Part shown: in pieces, positions 29,431 to 42,546 of the stretch
How the letters are laid out: each line of letters opens with the position of its first letter
How positions within the stretch are numbered: the first letter of the stretch is position 1
Assembly (NCBI GenBank): GCA_003952965.2
Contig: CM025856.1
Coordinates: 26,141,005 to 26,205,004, forward strand
Reading direction: 5' to 3'
DNA: 64,000 bases
Source of the DNA: Morella rubra
Lineage: Eukaryota > Streptophyta > Magnoliopsida > Fagales > Myricaceae
Made by a program: the position numbers and the translations under genes
Notes under the pieces: generated by a model
What the model was told of the DNA's origin: nothing
The model's database searches: none
What the model saw: the letters and a program-made list of their open reading frames with translations, nothing else

Positions 29431-32238
29431 TACTGTAACCCTTCTTGCTGAAAATAATTCCTCCGTCGTATTACAAAGGAAAACATAAGAGCACAGCCCT
29501 AGCCATGGGAAAAAATGAAAAAGTAGTAAGAATAGGTAAATATTAGATGAAATCCCAGACAAAATGAAGATTCCCTTAGCCTTGAACTTATTAAGAACTG
29601 CATATCGGAGATATTTGCAGTTGCATCAAAAAATAGATTTTCTTCCATAGTGATCCACCCAAGTCAAAACTTCACAACTGAAACATACAAAATCAACATT
29701 CCGAGGAGAACAGAAGCAGCATATAAATTTTAGAACCAAGAATTGGAAATCAAAGAATTTCCCTCTTCCCTGAACTGAATATCACTACAACTTTTTTCCT
29801 TAGCACGCAAATTACAACATAAAACCCCAGAAGCCTTGCACCTCTAATTGTTCGCAAACAAACGTAAAAACAGTATACCTGTTCAAATCCACAAAGCGTG
29901 ACCAATTGCCAACCCGGACCACCCCTGATTTAAAACACCCCAGTCCCAGACATGGAAAAATATCAGGATATACGCCAATTCAAAGTAGAGAGAGAGAGAG
30001 AGCATTCCCCACAGATATAACTTTCAGAAAACAGACGTGAAATTTCATACAAGTGATGCTCCTCTTCAAACTTCATGAAATGACAGAAAGAAATTCAGAA
30101 ACCAATAGCTTGTACACACTCGGAGACATGAAAATTAATGGAGCAGCAGTGAAATCATCAAAGCACAAGTTTAAGGCTCATTCTTGAATTTTGAAATCAA
30201 GATGTAACCTTCCATGACTCAAACATCATAGAACGACAAGAATTTTAAATACCCAGAATGATTCACATCCACCTCCAGATAAAACATCTATGAAATAAAA
30301 TAACAAAAGTTCAACGAACTAGAAAATAATTCAGAAGTCGAGAAAGCATTTATACAGAAACGCCAACACGAACCTCAAAAGGGAGCAGAAACAAAACCAA
30401 CCAGCTCTTCACGATTCAAACTGTTAACTCTTACAAACCCCTCCGAAGAAGAAGGACAACCCGTGGTTTCTCTCCTAACGAAAACTATATCAGAATTCCA
30501 AACACTTTTTGGCTACAATCCGTTCCCGGCATGCAGACGACAAAAAAAATGAGTATATATATTGGCCAACTATACAATCACTGCACTTCCCTGGAAATTA
30601 TAGGGGATTCCAGATGACGTTAACACGGATAGGACACAAATCCCACACACAGGCACTGTTTTTATGAGCAACCGGGCCGTCAGGGAAAATTCATCTATCT
30701 ATTTAATGTCAATAGAGATCATCTGATTAACCGGTTATTTCTGATTCTTGGACCTTTTAGAATTTAAAACTGCAATTAATTACCTGGCTTAGAGATATCC
30801 ATCTGAATAAAATTACTGCCAATAAACTTATTCATCATAAAATTTATAAGTCCGATTTTATTTGTTGCGTCTTTTACTGCTTACAAAGTTACAACAGGAG
30901 GGTAGTTATCCACGTCACGTCACTTGTTTCGGTCTTTCATGTGATCGTCATCTTCTTTCTAACCGTATCTTGACCCAGCCCCAAAAGGCACAGTTAATAA
31001 TGTTCGAGTTGTTTGGATGCTCTATGAAGTGTCGGGTACATCCTCGCGAATCGGGACCAGAGTATTTGTCCCCTGCGTGGCCGGTGGCGAACCTTGCGTG
31101 TTTCAGGAATAAGAAGCCTACCAGGAAACATACATATACAAGTTCGCTTTTATCATTGTCGAGAGAGAACAAAAAGCAGAAAACAAAAAGCTACGTGGGA
31201 ACTGCTTTGTAATTTGCGGCTGAGTTCAAGAAACTTTTGGAACGTTTAAAGAGATTTGGAAAATATTTCGAAAACTTTAAGGAAAAATAAAATCATCTTC
31301 TTAATATGACTAGATTCTTGAGGTTTGTTTGGATCTTTAACAGTTTGTGCGGAAGGAAACGAGAGAACGACATGAAACGCAATAAAGGCCTTATATGGGC
31401 CAAAAAAAAATAGTGCTGTTATATGCTAAGATAGTATATTCTTTAGTGTAAGGCGTCTTGTGCTCCTGCCTCCGCGACTTCTTAGAGGAACTAACTATTG
31501 TTATTAATTTATCTAATGAAATTAAAATTGTCAATAGAACTATTAAATTACAGGCATATAAGCACTCCTTTTTTCTCAAACATTTTCTTCATTTTGAAAG
31601 ATCAAATTCTTTAAAGAGATAAGTATACTTTGCATCCTATAATAATAAAGAGTTAGAGATTTTATACTCCGGCTCTATTATTTTTATTATAATTTATCTA
31701 CTAATTATCCATTTCAAACAATTTGCATAGTTTATTAAAATTTTCCTTTAATTTGTACAAAAATAGCCTTTTGACATGTGATATGACCATTTTATCCCTA
31801 TAATTTGCCACCATAACCTTGTTGAATTTAAGCTAATTATTTCAAAGAATCTGAATCCTCATCTCTCTCTAGCGCTTATACTTATCAATTCTTTTAACAC
31901 AAGGAAAATGGCTCAATATTTTTCTTTTATTTTCAATTCTTGTTTTCTAAAGAATGTATTATTTTCAAAGATGTGGACACTGCTGCCATAATCCTATCTA
32001 AATGCCTAGGCGATGTAAACGGTACGAAGCCTTTTAAGTCAACTTTTAAAGATCAGTTCCCCCCTTATTCGTGATTCACAAAAGTTTCATTTTGACTGTT
32101 GAACTTCAATTCTAAATTGATTTTTTTTTTCCCGTCATTTTCTTCTCATTTAATGTGACCAAACAGAAAAGCAACGGGTTCAGATTCAAATGGCAGTGGG
32201 GGCCCTCAACGTCACATTTCTTCTCAGGAGTTCAGGGA

Positions 32239-32402
32239 GAGTTTGTTTAACAAAATTTTAGAGAATATTTTTAAAATTTTAGAAATTTTTTAAATGTTAA
32301 AATTTATAAATTTTATGAAATATGTGAAATATGTATAAAAATAAAATTTATTAAAATTTGTAAAATGTGTTTGATGTAATAAAAATTTTAGACGTAAACT
32401 CT
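32239..32402. mobile_element. Short AT-rich MITE-like element, copy 3
   Basis: The left end GAGTTTGTTTAACAAAATTT and the reversed right end GAGTTTACGTCTAAAATTTT form imperfect terminal inverted repeats of about 22 bp around an AT-rich, non-coding core. The ends resemble those of the two elements at 15412-15762. Confidence 0.5.
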
Positions 32403-33180
32403 AGATCAAAATGACAAAGCTGATATGATCTGATACTTGGAAAAAAGACAAAGCTGATATGAAATTGCGGTCTTGACAGCTCAATCTGCTGACGCATGTT
32501 TGGCAGCTCCTACAGGTGACTTTCTGAGAAGAAGAGGGGGGAACTTGGTCAAGGTCGCTTTATATTGCAGGTTGCAGCGTTGGATGATGACTTTTCCAAT
32601 TCCGCCTTCCAAAACCCACGAGAACATGGCTCGTGATAGGAATGTTTTGGAATTTGAAAAGAACAAACAAAGTCCTAGGCTGCTGCCGGAGAGCTGTAGC
32701 TCAGATGGCACTTCCTCCCTTTGGGAAGGGATAGGATTTGACTAGAAAAAAAAAAAAAAAAAATTCTACCGCTGCTTTCACGATCTCTATGCTATTGATT
32801 GCAGAGTAAACTGTTCAAATATCAGATAGCTGGGTTTGTTGTGTCTGATCAATTTGTGGACTCTGTTTCTCTATTGAGTGTTTACCAGATCAACAGACAA
32901 GGTTCTCTGTCATTCAGTAGAGTGATCTAAAAATAAATGGTCGTCGTGATTTGGGACGGTCATCTAGAAGTGTCAAGTGGCCACCCATAATTGTCAAGTA
33001 CTAGTTCATGTGACCCTCAGTTCGTTGTTTACTACAAGGTTGTCAGGAAATTATTGCCCACAAAATAATTTTAAGAGTTTTAATATTTTTTTCTAAGAAA
33101 ATGAAGTTTCGGTTGTTAGCGGAGGATAATTCCAAGCAGCCGCTGGTGGAAAATAAACCACAATACAAGTCAACTAACCA

Positions 33181-33404
33181 GGGACATGTTCGTTTTTATC
33201 ATTTTTGTAGGATTTGAATCCTACTTTTATTTTTACAATCCAAACATCATAACAGACACGTATTTTTATACAACACTTTATTATTTTTTCTACACACACC
33301 AATCCCTTTCAATAACTTCTTCACGTATTTTTATACAACTTTAACACCACTAAATATTCACAAAACCATCATAATCTAAAAAAAATATGAAAACGAACAT
33401 GCCC
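33181..33404. mobile_element. 224-bp MITE with clear terminal inverted repeats
   Basis: The left end starts GGGACATGTTCGTTTTTATC and the reversed right end GGGGCATGTTCGTTTTCATA, agreeing over about 26 bp with few mismatches. The core has a direct repeat of ACGTATTTTTATACAAC (near 33258 and 33324) and no coding capacity. CCAG occurs at both flanks, but a longer target-site duplication is not evident. It fits a non-autonomous DNA transposon; the superfamily is not certain. Confidence 0.8.
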
Positions 33405-36400
33405 CAGAAAAGGTGAAGCGATAGGACGTGATACCCAAAAATGCGATTATGACAAATATGGACCGAAGGCTCATAACATAGGACATGGCCCACAAGGCCA
33501 GAACAGTCTAAGGAAGGTGTCGTGGATCTGGTTTAGGAACCCCCCCAACTCTTTTGTATTTCATCCAACTGAGAAAGAATAGCCTTTCTTTTACTTTCCG
33601 TTGCCTCGTTTTTCTATTATGACTCTCTTTTTGCGAATCTCGCCAACGTGTTCTCTCTTCTTGTTAATTCTTTCACAAATGAGTTCGGACTTGTTAATGT
33701 TTTAGGGGATCTTCGTTTCGTGTCCTATTGTCTTTTTTCTTAATGGGTTGGAAGTGATGCTTACCTTAGCATATGACACTTGACCTTAGTACCATATGCT
33801 AAGGACAAGTACCTAAACTATGTACCATTAATTTATCGCAATGTCGGGAGTCAATTTTTGACGGCTGGGTCAGTCGTCGATGGTCCTCAGCACTTCCAAA
33901 TAAAGTCATAGAGATTAGGCAACGCTATTCGCGGTTCAAACAATACGAAGAAGATCGGGTACTCTTTTATCACATGATTTGAGAACCGATTGGATTTAGT
34001 CGTAGCCTACTTTAAAACAATGCAGCTTTGTGATGCTGCTTGTGGGTCCTTGAGTTTTTTTGGCTAAGAAATGCACAAGCCACAGCTGTCGCAATTTTTA
34101 CTGATTCACGTGGTCGTTTTCTCTAATTAGATGTCCAATTCCAAACACGATGAAGTTTCCTGGATGGATGTTGAACACGTTACATTTATCATAAAAAGGG
34201 ATAGTTTTACTAGTTGGCTCCAGAAGCAAGGCCCTCCATTGTGTTAAGGCTCCTCTCTAGTAGCTGGGCACATGATCATACCAATAATCATTTAGCGCGT
34301 CAATTCAGGATTTGGTGGCTCCGGCTCGGTTGCTGTGCAGAACTGTTTGTTTTTGAATGCTCTGTGGTGCTTGCTCGAGCTCCATTAAGACGGTAGCTTC
34401 TTCCACGGAACGCAACGCTGGCTGATGGATCACGGTGCACTGGGGAATTTATTTGTCTTCCCTCACCCCAAAATGCAACTAATTTGTGTATGGCGTTGAG
34501 GATAACAAAATCATTTCAGCAACAGGGCCGAAATCATTAAGAGGATGGTTACCAAGCTGAAGCCTAGCAATCTGCAAATAACGGCTCGCAAGAAAGCTAA
34601 AAATTTGGCCAGTGGGGAAAGTAGAACAATACAAGAAAAGAACCCTTTTTATGGTGTAACAAATAAAATCGATACGAAATGTGGGTAGTTGATCACTTAT
34701 TCTTCCGTCCGCACAAATAGAACAGCAAAACTGTTCACCTAACCAAATCCTTTACAAGTGTTATATCTGAGGCGCGGTTTAATATTTCACTCCCAAACTA
34801 AGAGCCCTGAAATGTCCTCTAAATATCATTATAGCCTCAGGTCATTTGTAAAAACCCTAATGATCAACTAACTTAATCACTTAGTGCCTATAAAACATAG
34901 GCATAAGATACTTTTTGTCCAAGAAGGCCTTTTGCAAATTCTTCTGTTAGACTTCGGGACCGGATGCAAATAAGCTAACAAGGCCTCTAAATACTTGTGC
35001 TGAGAGTTGATGTGCTTGAAAGAGCTCACCATCCAAATTCCAAACACTCTCAGAGCCGAAAGAAGTAAACGTGAAAGCTGTTGTCTGCGCACAACAAAAC
35101 AATGGTTTACGGAAAGACATTTCTGAAACACAACAAAGACGAGATCACTAAAGAAACATACCTTATGATGTTCAACAAAATTAAAGTTCAGGGGAGTTCC
35201 ACCTCTCCTTGCAAGCTGGGTAAGGTGCCTGTATGTCTCAAAGAATCATTGAATAAGAGTTCCAAAAGTGAAATCTTCTAGGATAAAAAAAATAAAAAAG
35301 CTTAGATGCAAGTTGGCAGACAGTAGCATGAATAGCAAAATGAGTATCAAACCAGCTTCATAGAGATGGCTTTCAAGTGCAAAATGGCACAATTTCAGAA
35401 GATTCTCACAGAAACGTCCCAGAAGACTAGGATATGCATATGATATTGCATCCACATTATTTAAGAGACGATGTTTTTCTTAGAAAATTTCAGCTAAAGT
35501 TGTCAAATAATTTTCTAAGAAATCATTTACCTATTTAGACTTTTGACAAACATTTTCCATTGCTCTACATCACAATCACGCATTGGCAGGACCACCACCA
35601 CATATAAACTCAATTTCCTTTTGAAGCTTATTTGTGATTTTTTGTCACCCAACTTTCTTCTCCCACTTTCTCTCTCCATGTATCTACCCTGCTACAGGAG
35701 AGGGAGGGGAGAGGTCAACTAGGAATTGGGTTGATTTCTTCTACTTACCATAGATACAAAGCATGAGGGCATTCTTTAATCAGTATAAGATTCAGGAAAC
35801 CATCTGAAAGGTGTGCATCAGCCACCAAACCATCTGGGGCTCTTTCATTTCGGCAAGAGATTACGGCAGCACCAATGCTCAGAAAACGCCCTTTGGATCT
35901 CAACCATCTTGCTCTTTCTGGATGTGAGTAAGGTCTTCTGCAGGGGCTTCCCGTGGAAACGTGTGATTGTTTTTTATTACAAACGGTGCAATTGACACGA
36001 CAAACTGCTCTTTCAAATTTATTTGGGATCCGCAATCCTCGTATCTGACTACCCATGTTACCTCGCTCCGAGCTTGAATTTGTTTCCTCTGATTTGGCTT
36101 CTAAGTATGCTACTTCTGCCTCATATGACCTGCATAACATCATTGATTAGAAACTACCATTGAACACAATTTGCATTTGTAGCATATTTGGAAACCAAAT
36201 GAGGAAAGTTGTCATTGGTTGGTTAATGTTTGATACACAACCGAAAAAATAGGAAGTAAACAGAAAGTTGCTTTTGCCAAAAACTAATACAAAAGTCCAC
36301 AGAAACTATTTCAAAAAGCTCAATGCAACTGAAAGAGTAGATCAGCCTAGAAAAAAGGAAAAAAAAAAAAAGAAATAGGTAGATCCATTGTAGCCAGATT

Positions 36401-37778
36401 TACCTGTGCCTCAGAAACACTTTGTTCCTGCATAATCATAACGCCGGGGCCCATCCAGCGGTACTTCTCACTCTCAGTTATGACATCTCCATAAAATCCA
36501 TACCTAATCATGGTAAACAGATGGACTTAGAGGAGAGAACATCCATAAATATCATCCCCTTACAGGCGGCCTTCACTAGATCATGCGAGAGGATTATTTA
36601 TATTTTAAACGATCTTGAGGTCAAAAAAAATTTACAAGTGACTGAAGGAAAAGCATGAGCTTCATATTCACAGAAACAAAGAAAATAAAATGCTGAAAGA
36701 GTGTTCAAGAGATCTAATTGATCAGTAAAAGAACATCCCAGCCATTATTGAGCAAAACTACCTCTAGGAATTACAAAATCAACTAATCTCCTCATACTCG
36801 AGACCAAACACAAGCAAACAACGATGATTATACATAAACAAACAACAAAAAGATTAGAAACACTGATTAAGAAGGAAAAATATGGAGGTTTTTTCTCAAA
36901 TACTACGATGTACTGTCACTGTTGTCGCAATTTTTTTACATCAAATGTTGATTTAGGGCTCATATAACGGTATTTTTCCTACATTTTTGTTGATGATGAG
37001 ACTTGTAGTGACTATCCAATTCTAAAAGCAAATCATGTTTTCATTGAGGAAAACAAAACCCAAATAAATCAAACTCTTAAAAAGGCATGTTAATGGCAAC
37101 TTCCATGTGAGACATCCATAAAAGATATCAAGCTGGCTATTCAAAAGGCCTTATTTGGTTGGCTTTCCCCCCCACCCTTAAATTGAGTATCTGTGAATCC
37201 CAAAACTATTTTTCCTTATAAGGAAAGTAACATACTGTTAGAAATTCCATAAAAGTAACAACGAGAAATTACCCCGCAAAAGAAGCTGCATAGCGCACAC
37301 AAGGTTCAACTTTTGCTGAAGAGGTTGTTTTCCATCTTACAACTTGAGCTACATCAAGGCGTACCCGTTTACCTAGGACAATGTGCAATGCAGATGTGAC
37401 AGGATCTCGAGTTCCGGTGGTACTGCAAGAGAGAAGCCCACACCCCGCATTTTATATAACACAATCGAGATGATAAAAAATAGTGTACTAAGAATGCCGT
37501 AAGGCTTGCATTTCATAAGTTAGAACCATACAAGGAAAGACCTATATATGACCTAACTATCACCAGGCTGTAAAAAAAGTCTAGCAGGACCCAAAAAGAG
37601 ATCGAGAAAACCACAATTGCTCCATGCTAGGCAGAGGAGAGCGGTGGCCGATATCGGTAGATAAAACTACCAAGATCTAAAGGGCTAAGAACTCCATCTA
37701 AGAACTCAAAGGTAAGGAAATAATGCTTACCATAGGAAAGTCTTAAATGCCTAAAATGCATATGAGTATTGGATAAAT

Positions 37779-37799
37779 AGAGAGAGAGAGAGAGAGAGA
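37779..37799. repeat. GA microsatellite in ceramide kinase intron
   Basis: An AG dinucleotide run of about ten units in the intron between exons 9 and 8. Confidence 0.95.
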
Positions 37800-40700
37800 C
37801 GAAATATGGTGTAGTTTATACACAACTGAATAACTAAAACAGCTTACTTTTGCTCCCCTCAGATAAGACATTGGAAATGACGGTTTATATGGTCTTCTCT
37901 TGCATTTAAGTCAACTATCTTTCCATCTATTTTAATCACCTTACACCATATAACGTTATTTCTTGGTTCTACTCGTGCACTTCCTTTCTGGTATCTTAAT
38001 CAAGTCTCAACCTTTTATGACTCAAAAGCTATCAATCACCAATTGAGAACACGATGCAATTCCGACTCCTGAGCAACTTTGAAAAATAAATCTATTTTTA
38101 AAATTTGATCCCAATACAAACATACGCCGAGCATAAGATAGGATGTTGGAAAACCTAGTTTGAGTTGCAACCACTAACACTTGTGATAGCAACGAGTATC
38201 AAGCCAAGCCAGAAATTCGTTTATTAGCCAACACCCATAACAAAAAAACATGAACCAAACAAGAAACTCAGGGGGTTGAGAACCTAAAAACCATCACATA
38301 TAACATAGCCCATAGTTCATGCACAACAAAAGTGCCATTGGAGCTGGGACTATATTTTTTAGGAATCTGTATAGAACATTCCCCAACAGTAATCTGAGCC
38401 TTGAGGTGTGAGATATAGTGTATTTGACATAAGAACCTAATACTTGATAGAAAAAACGATTTGCAAAATATTATATTAAATAATAGAATACCACATCACA
38501 ATGGCATCAGTTGAACCTGCAGGAATGATTCCGAGTCTAAAATGTTCTTCAGGGAAGGGAAACTCACGATCTTGATCTGCACTATTCTCAAAACAAGAGA
38601 AAAGCAGCTATCAGAAAATTTAGTGAATATAGATAATTCAGGAAAAAAAAAAGTACAAAGAAAAGGACATCACATTTTCTTTTTGGGTGGGGGGAGGGGG
38701 CCCTCGCAACAATTATATTTCAGTCTACTAATAAAACTGGGAAGTATGGAATAAACTAACCACTATTGCAAGAACCATCTTCAGCTCCTGTAAATTCAGA
38801 TACATATAGTGATGTATCAGATAACCACCATTTTAAATGACAAGCAAATCTACACTTGGCTTGTACAAAAAATTTGTTATTGTGTACATACTGAAATTTG
38901 AGAATCCCGATCCATTTTGTTGTCCTGGAGATGAGAGAAGTGGTGACTGGTCTTCATTTTGATTAGGGGGATTAGAAACCGTTCCCCCTGATCCATGATG
39001 AATCAAGAAACTGCCATTTCCATCAGCAGAATGGACAATATCTGCTGGGCTTGGTGGGTAAGGAGCCTTATGCCGTGAAGAAAGAAAGCCATTGAGGATT
39101 TCATTGAAGAAACCATCACCCCCCTGGAATCAGACCAATTGGAAACCAGCAATAATTAGAACCGAGCACGAAAAATTACATGGAACCAGGGAACACCACA
39201 TCAACGATTTCTTTTCTTTTGTTAGGCTTGAAAACACATAAAAGATGACAAACCAGGCATATCTAGACCTACAGAGGGTGGAGTATTCATCAACATGGAA
39301 CTGCATGAATGTAAACGTAGGACTTCTTTTTCATTCTCCCCCCACCGAAACCAAAATATCATCTAGCTCCCCATAACTGGTAAACTGAACACCCTAAATT
39401 AACATGTGAAGGGATCCCATTACTTACAACAACTACAACACCATCATATGAATAAAGCTCCTTGTTTGAAGTAGAGGCCATTACTTGGAATGCCTGTCCT
39501 GCCCTCTGTGTCACAGTCACCTGATAAAGGAATAAAATAACTAGTCAAGAAGAAAATTAGTCACATTTATCGTTATTGCATGTGTTTCAATCCAACTCCT
39601 TCCCTTGGACCTTTCTAATTTAGGATCAGAGCAATCTTCGTTCCAGCCAAGAAAGGACATAAAATGGAATTGAAACTTGGGGACAGGCAGCCTTTAACTT
39701 TCAAAGACACAAAATACTCCAAATCCCATGAGTTTTGCAATTGGAGATCCAAGATAGTTCACACCACAGCTATCAACTGATTCATTTACATTAAGACCTA
39801 TGTTGCGCAATCTCCGTACTCTGCTATTTTTCTGTTACACCCATGTGGACACGACATAGCACATGTGTAGGTAGGGGACATGTCAGACTCTTGGCTAAAC
39901 CTACAGAGATGTTTCCCATGTGAGCTCACTAAATAGAAGGGCATGACTTCAATCTTACACTGATTATTGCACAAGTCTAGTTTATTGGCCTCGAGTGTAA
40001 TGGGATTTGTCTTTCTTTTTATATTAATAGACTTTACCGTTATGCTTTTTACATCATGTCTTGGTGGTTCCAAGAAGGTTCAAGTGATACATTTTCATTG
40101 AAACACTTGAAACAAGTATCACTAGTGACCAAGCTTCTTACCTCTGAGCTACAGTACCTAAATTCTTTTGAACAGTTTTTTATAGGAATAAAGTATCGAG
40201 TTTGTCAGAAAGTTAACGTAGAAGAAATAAACTATGAAATACCGAGGTACTGTCAGCAGACCTTGTAAAGAAAAAAAAGTGCTATCAGCAAACTCTGACG
40301 ATTGATGTCTGCCTCCCATGAATCAAATAAACACAGAAAGATTTGTCTGGGATTATGAATGCAGCACGTGAAACAATTTATGTGTACTAGAAACAAGTAA
40401 CAAACATGACTATGAGTTCAACGGACAAAATACAGTGACAGATAAAAAAGAAGAAGCAGCCCATCAGGTAAACCAATGGCTACTAAACAAATCAAAGCCA
40501 AATGAATGCAGATCAAAGGGCTGCAGATTTGGTTTTAATAAAGACTCACTGCAATTAAAGAAGACCAGCTCAAATACCACTAGCACTGGGGAACCATGCT
40601 GACACCTGATAGAAAATAACAAAATTACAGAAACTGGTACTCCATTCAGAAACTCTCCTAAATGGAAGGCTACAGCAGCTTATATACAGTTAAGAAACTT

Positions 40701-41274
40701 GGTCAACTAGTTTACCTGGCTGTCAAGTTTTTCATTGAAGACTTATTCGTTAAATCTTCTTGGACTCATTAAGACATGAATTTCGCACTGAACTGACCAC
40801 AAGGTAGCCAAAACATACTAGAACAAAAAAAAAAAAAAAGATGAAACCAATGAAATTAAAGAGAACCACCTAATAATATCTGGTCTATGCAAATGCAAAT
40901 GTGCTTTTGAGCTAAAAGGAATAAGAGCATTACACAACATAAACAGCTTAACGAAGCTATAACATGAGCATTTGGCATACCATCCTTAATCGAAGGCATA
41001 CAATACATATGTCCACAAATGCATGATCCTCAAGCAGTAAGAAATATCTTTTTACAGAGCCATCAAGGACACTGAAATCTTACCTTTGTCCTGACTTTAG
41101 CACGCGAGAATATAGGTGCCACAGTTTCCCAGATTCTAGAGCCATTCCCTTTCCCACTCCTTGGATGGACAAAAACCTAAGAAAGAGAGATAAAAATTTA
41201 GAAAGCATTTCCCCAACATTTTTGGTCCTTTCTGAGCAACCAACAAAAAGAAAAATAGATGCACGCCAGAAATT

Positions 41275-41604
41275 CAAATTTACCTCCTTGTGACATACCC
41301 AAATTACAGTTTACCTCCCTCTATTTAGGAAGATGAGACTAAATTGCCCTGAATTTCGGATTTAGGTGACATAGATGTTTTTTTCTTTTAATCTAACCAC
41401 AAAAAGGACACATCAAAGTCGCATGCCTTGTTAAGCCAGTCATCTGACGCCAATAAGGCATGCAATTCTCATGCTTGTAGAAGCTGTGTTAGATAGGAGA
41501 TTTAATGGTTTTTATTTAAATCCAAAATACAGGGAGGTTTATGGTTTTTAGATAGGAGATGGAAGTAAGTTAAATTATGTCACGAGGAAATTTGTAATTT
41601 TACC
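41275..41604. mobile_element. MITE-like inverted-repeat element in ceramide kinase intron 3
   Basis: The left arm contains AAATTTACCTCCTTGTGACA (from 41276) and the reversed right arm AAATTTCCTCGTGACATAAT (41571-41604). A second inverted pair lies further in (TTTACCTCCCTCTATTTAGG against AAACCTCCCTGTATTTTGG). It fills most of the intron between exons 3 and 4 (41177-41653) and has no coding capacity. Confidence 0.65.
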
Positions 41605-42546
41605 AAGATTATAGAAGCCAATGAAACAACATTGAACAGTTCAGAGAGCTTACCAGAAGATTCCTTGGTCTCCCTAATTCAAGGTTCAGAACAGCATTAG
41701 TTTGATTCACCCACATCTGACAAGTCTGTAGATCCTTATGGCCAAATGTGTACACAGCCAGGACCCAAAGAGAAGGCTGAGTTTTTGACCTTTGAAAACC
41801 ATGCACTGAAAAGCGGTACATCTGCATTAAAGTAAATCAATTTGCCTCCTTTGGAATAATTGCCAGATATGGACTTCAAGTGCATAAAAAGAACAGGAAC
41901 GAGAATGAACCTCGTCGTCCTGGGCCGCAAGACATCTTCTAGCATTTGGAATATTTGATTCATGAACCAAGCCCTCGTTGATGAGCTCAACAGCATAAAC
42001 GTCGGAAAATTTGATCTCAGTTGCAAACTTAGAAGCAAGTTTGATGCCCAAACAACTTGACTCGTCCTGTGTTAATAAAATGCAAAACAAAGAAGGAACA
42101 AAACTCAGGTGACTGTTGCAATATCTGATTAGCCGCAGCAGTTGATAGTCAGAAAACACATCTTAAAGTACTTGGATTACACATTAAATCAACGTGCAAG
42201 ACAATATGACGTAATTGCAATTTAGTTGTAGCCAAACATCGTACAACCAGCGGCTTCATAGAGCAACAAAAAGTACAAAAAAGAATTTGACAAATTCCTC
42301 TGGAACAAAAAGCTACAAGACAAGACAACGAAAAAAAGAAGAAGAGAGAATAGAGGAAGAAGAAACTACATTAGTGAAGGAGTCGACCGAGTTCCAAGAT
42401 AAGCCGTCCGAATTGAAGGTGAGGACGACTTGCCCAACATGATCCAAGAAGAAAGTCGATGTCAGAGCCGACGGTTGCCCGTCAAACTCTGCGTGTGACT
42501 GAGGGTGAATCCCTCCTACGAGACCATCGTCTCCGTTTCTCTCCAT

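Larger units (their letters stand above)
29431..34946. other. Spacer between U-box kinase start and ceramide kinase end
   Basis: The left part (29431 to about 30500) should hold the 5' UTR exon(s), a leader intron and the promoter of the U-box kinase; a GA run sits at about 29986-30003. The rest has no recognisable gene. It carries two inverted-repeat elements (32239-32402 and 33181-33404) and an open frame at 32473-32745 of unknown nature that is followed by an A run. The part next to 34947 is likely the ceramide kinase 3' UTR. Confidence 0.5.
34947..42546 (-). pseudogene. ACD5: Ceramide kinase (ACD5/CERK type) with frame disruption in exon 10
   Basis: Thirteen exons on the minus strand: 42546-42370, 42066-41911, 41821-41654, 41176-41084, 39520-39428, 39123-38892, 38787-38761, 38576-38492, 37422-37273, 36503-36404, 36129-35749, 35228-35162, 35084-34947. 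They would encode about 622 residues. The lipid-kinase core is plain: VFVHPRSGKGNGSRIWETV (exon 4), VVVVGGDGFFNEILNG (exons 5-6), IIPAGSTDAIV (exon 8), GRFLSIGAAVISCRNERAPDG (split here only as a motif) and DAHLSDGF (exon 11). The enzyme phosphorylates ceramide and restrains cell death in Arabidopsis (ACD5). Exon 10 is 100 nt where 102 are needed. The frame shifts after RWMGP and again after RYDYAGTKCF, so translation would stop soon after. Every other junction is in frame. This is either a real lesion or two consensus errors. The exon-2 donor GTTCAT is weak. Confidence 0.88.

Noticed and set aside
34214..34396. 60-codon plus-strand frame in the spacer left of ceramide kinase
   Set aside because: No domain or exon borders; neighbouring frames are full of stops. 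A LINE origin was considered but no signature was found.
36422..36658. 78-codon plus-strand frame over ceramide kinase exon 10
   Set aside because: Antisense to the exon and intron; considered as an alternative explanation of the frame break but it has no similarity to any protein.
41827..42159. Continuation of the ceramide kinase exon 2 frame beyond 41911
   Set aside because: The protein past DDE has no similarity to the family, while a GT at 41910 joins correctly to MYRFSVHGFQ in exon 3.
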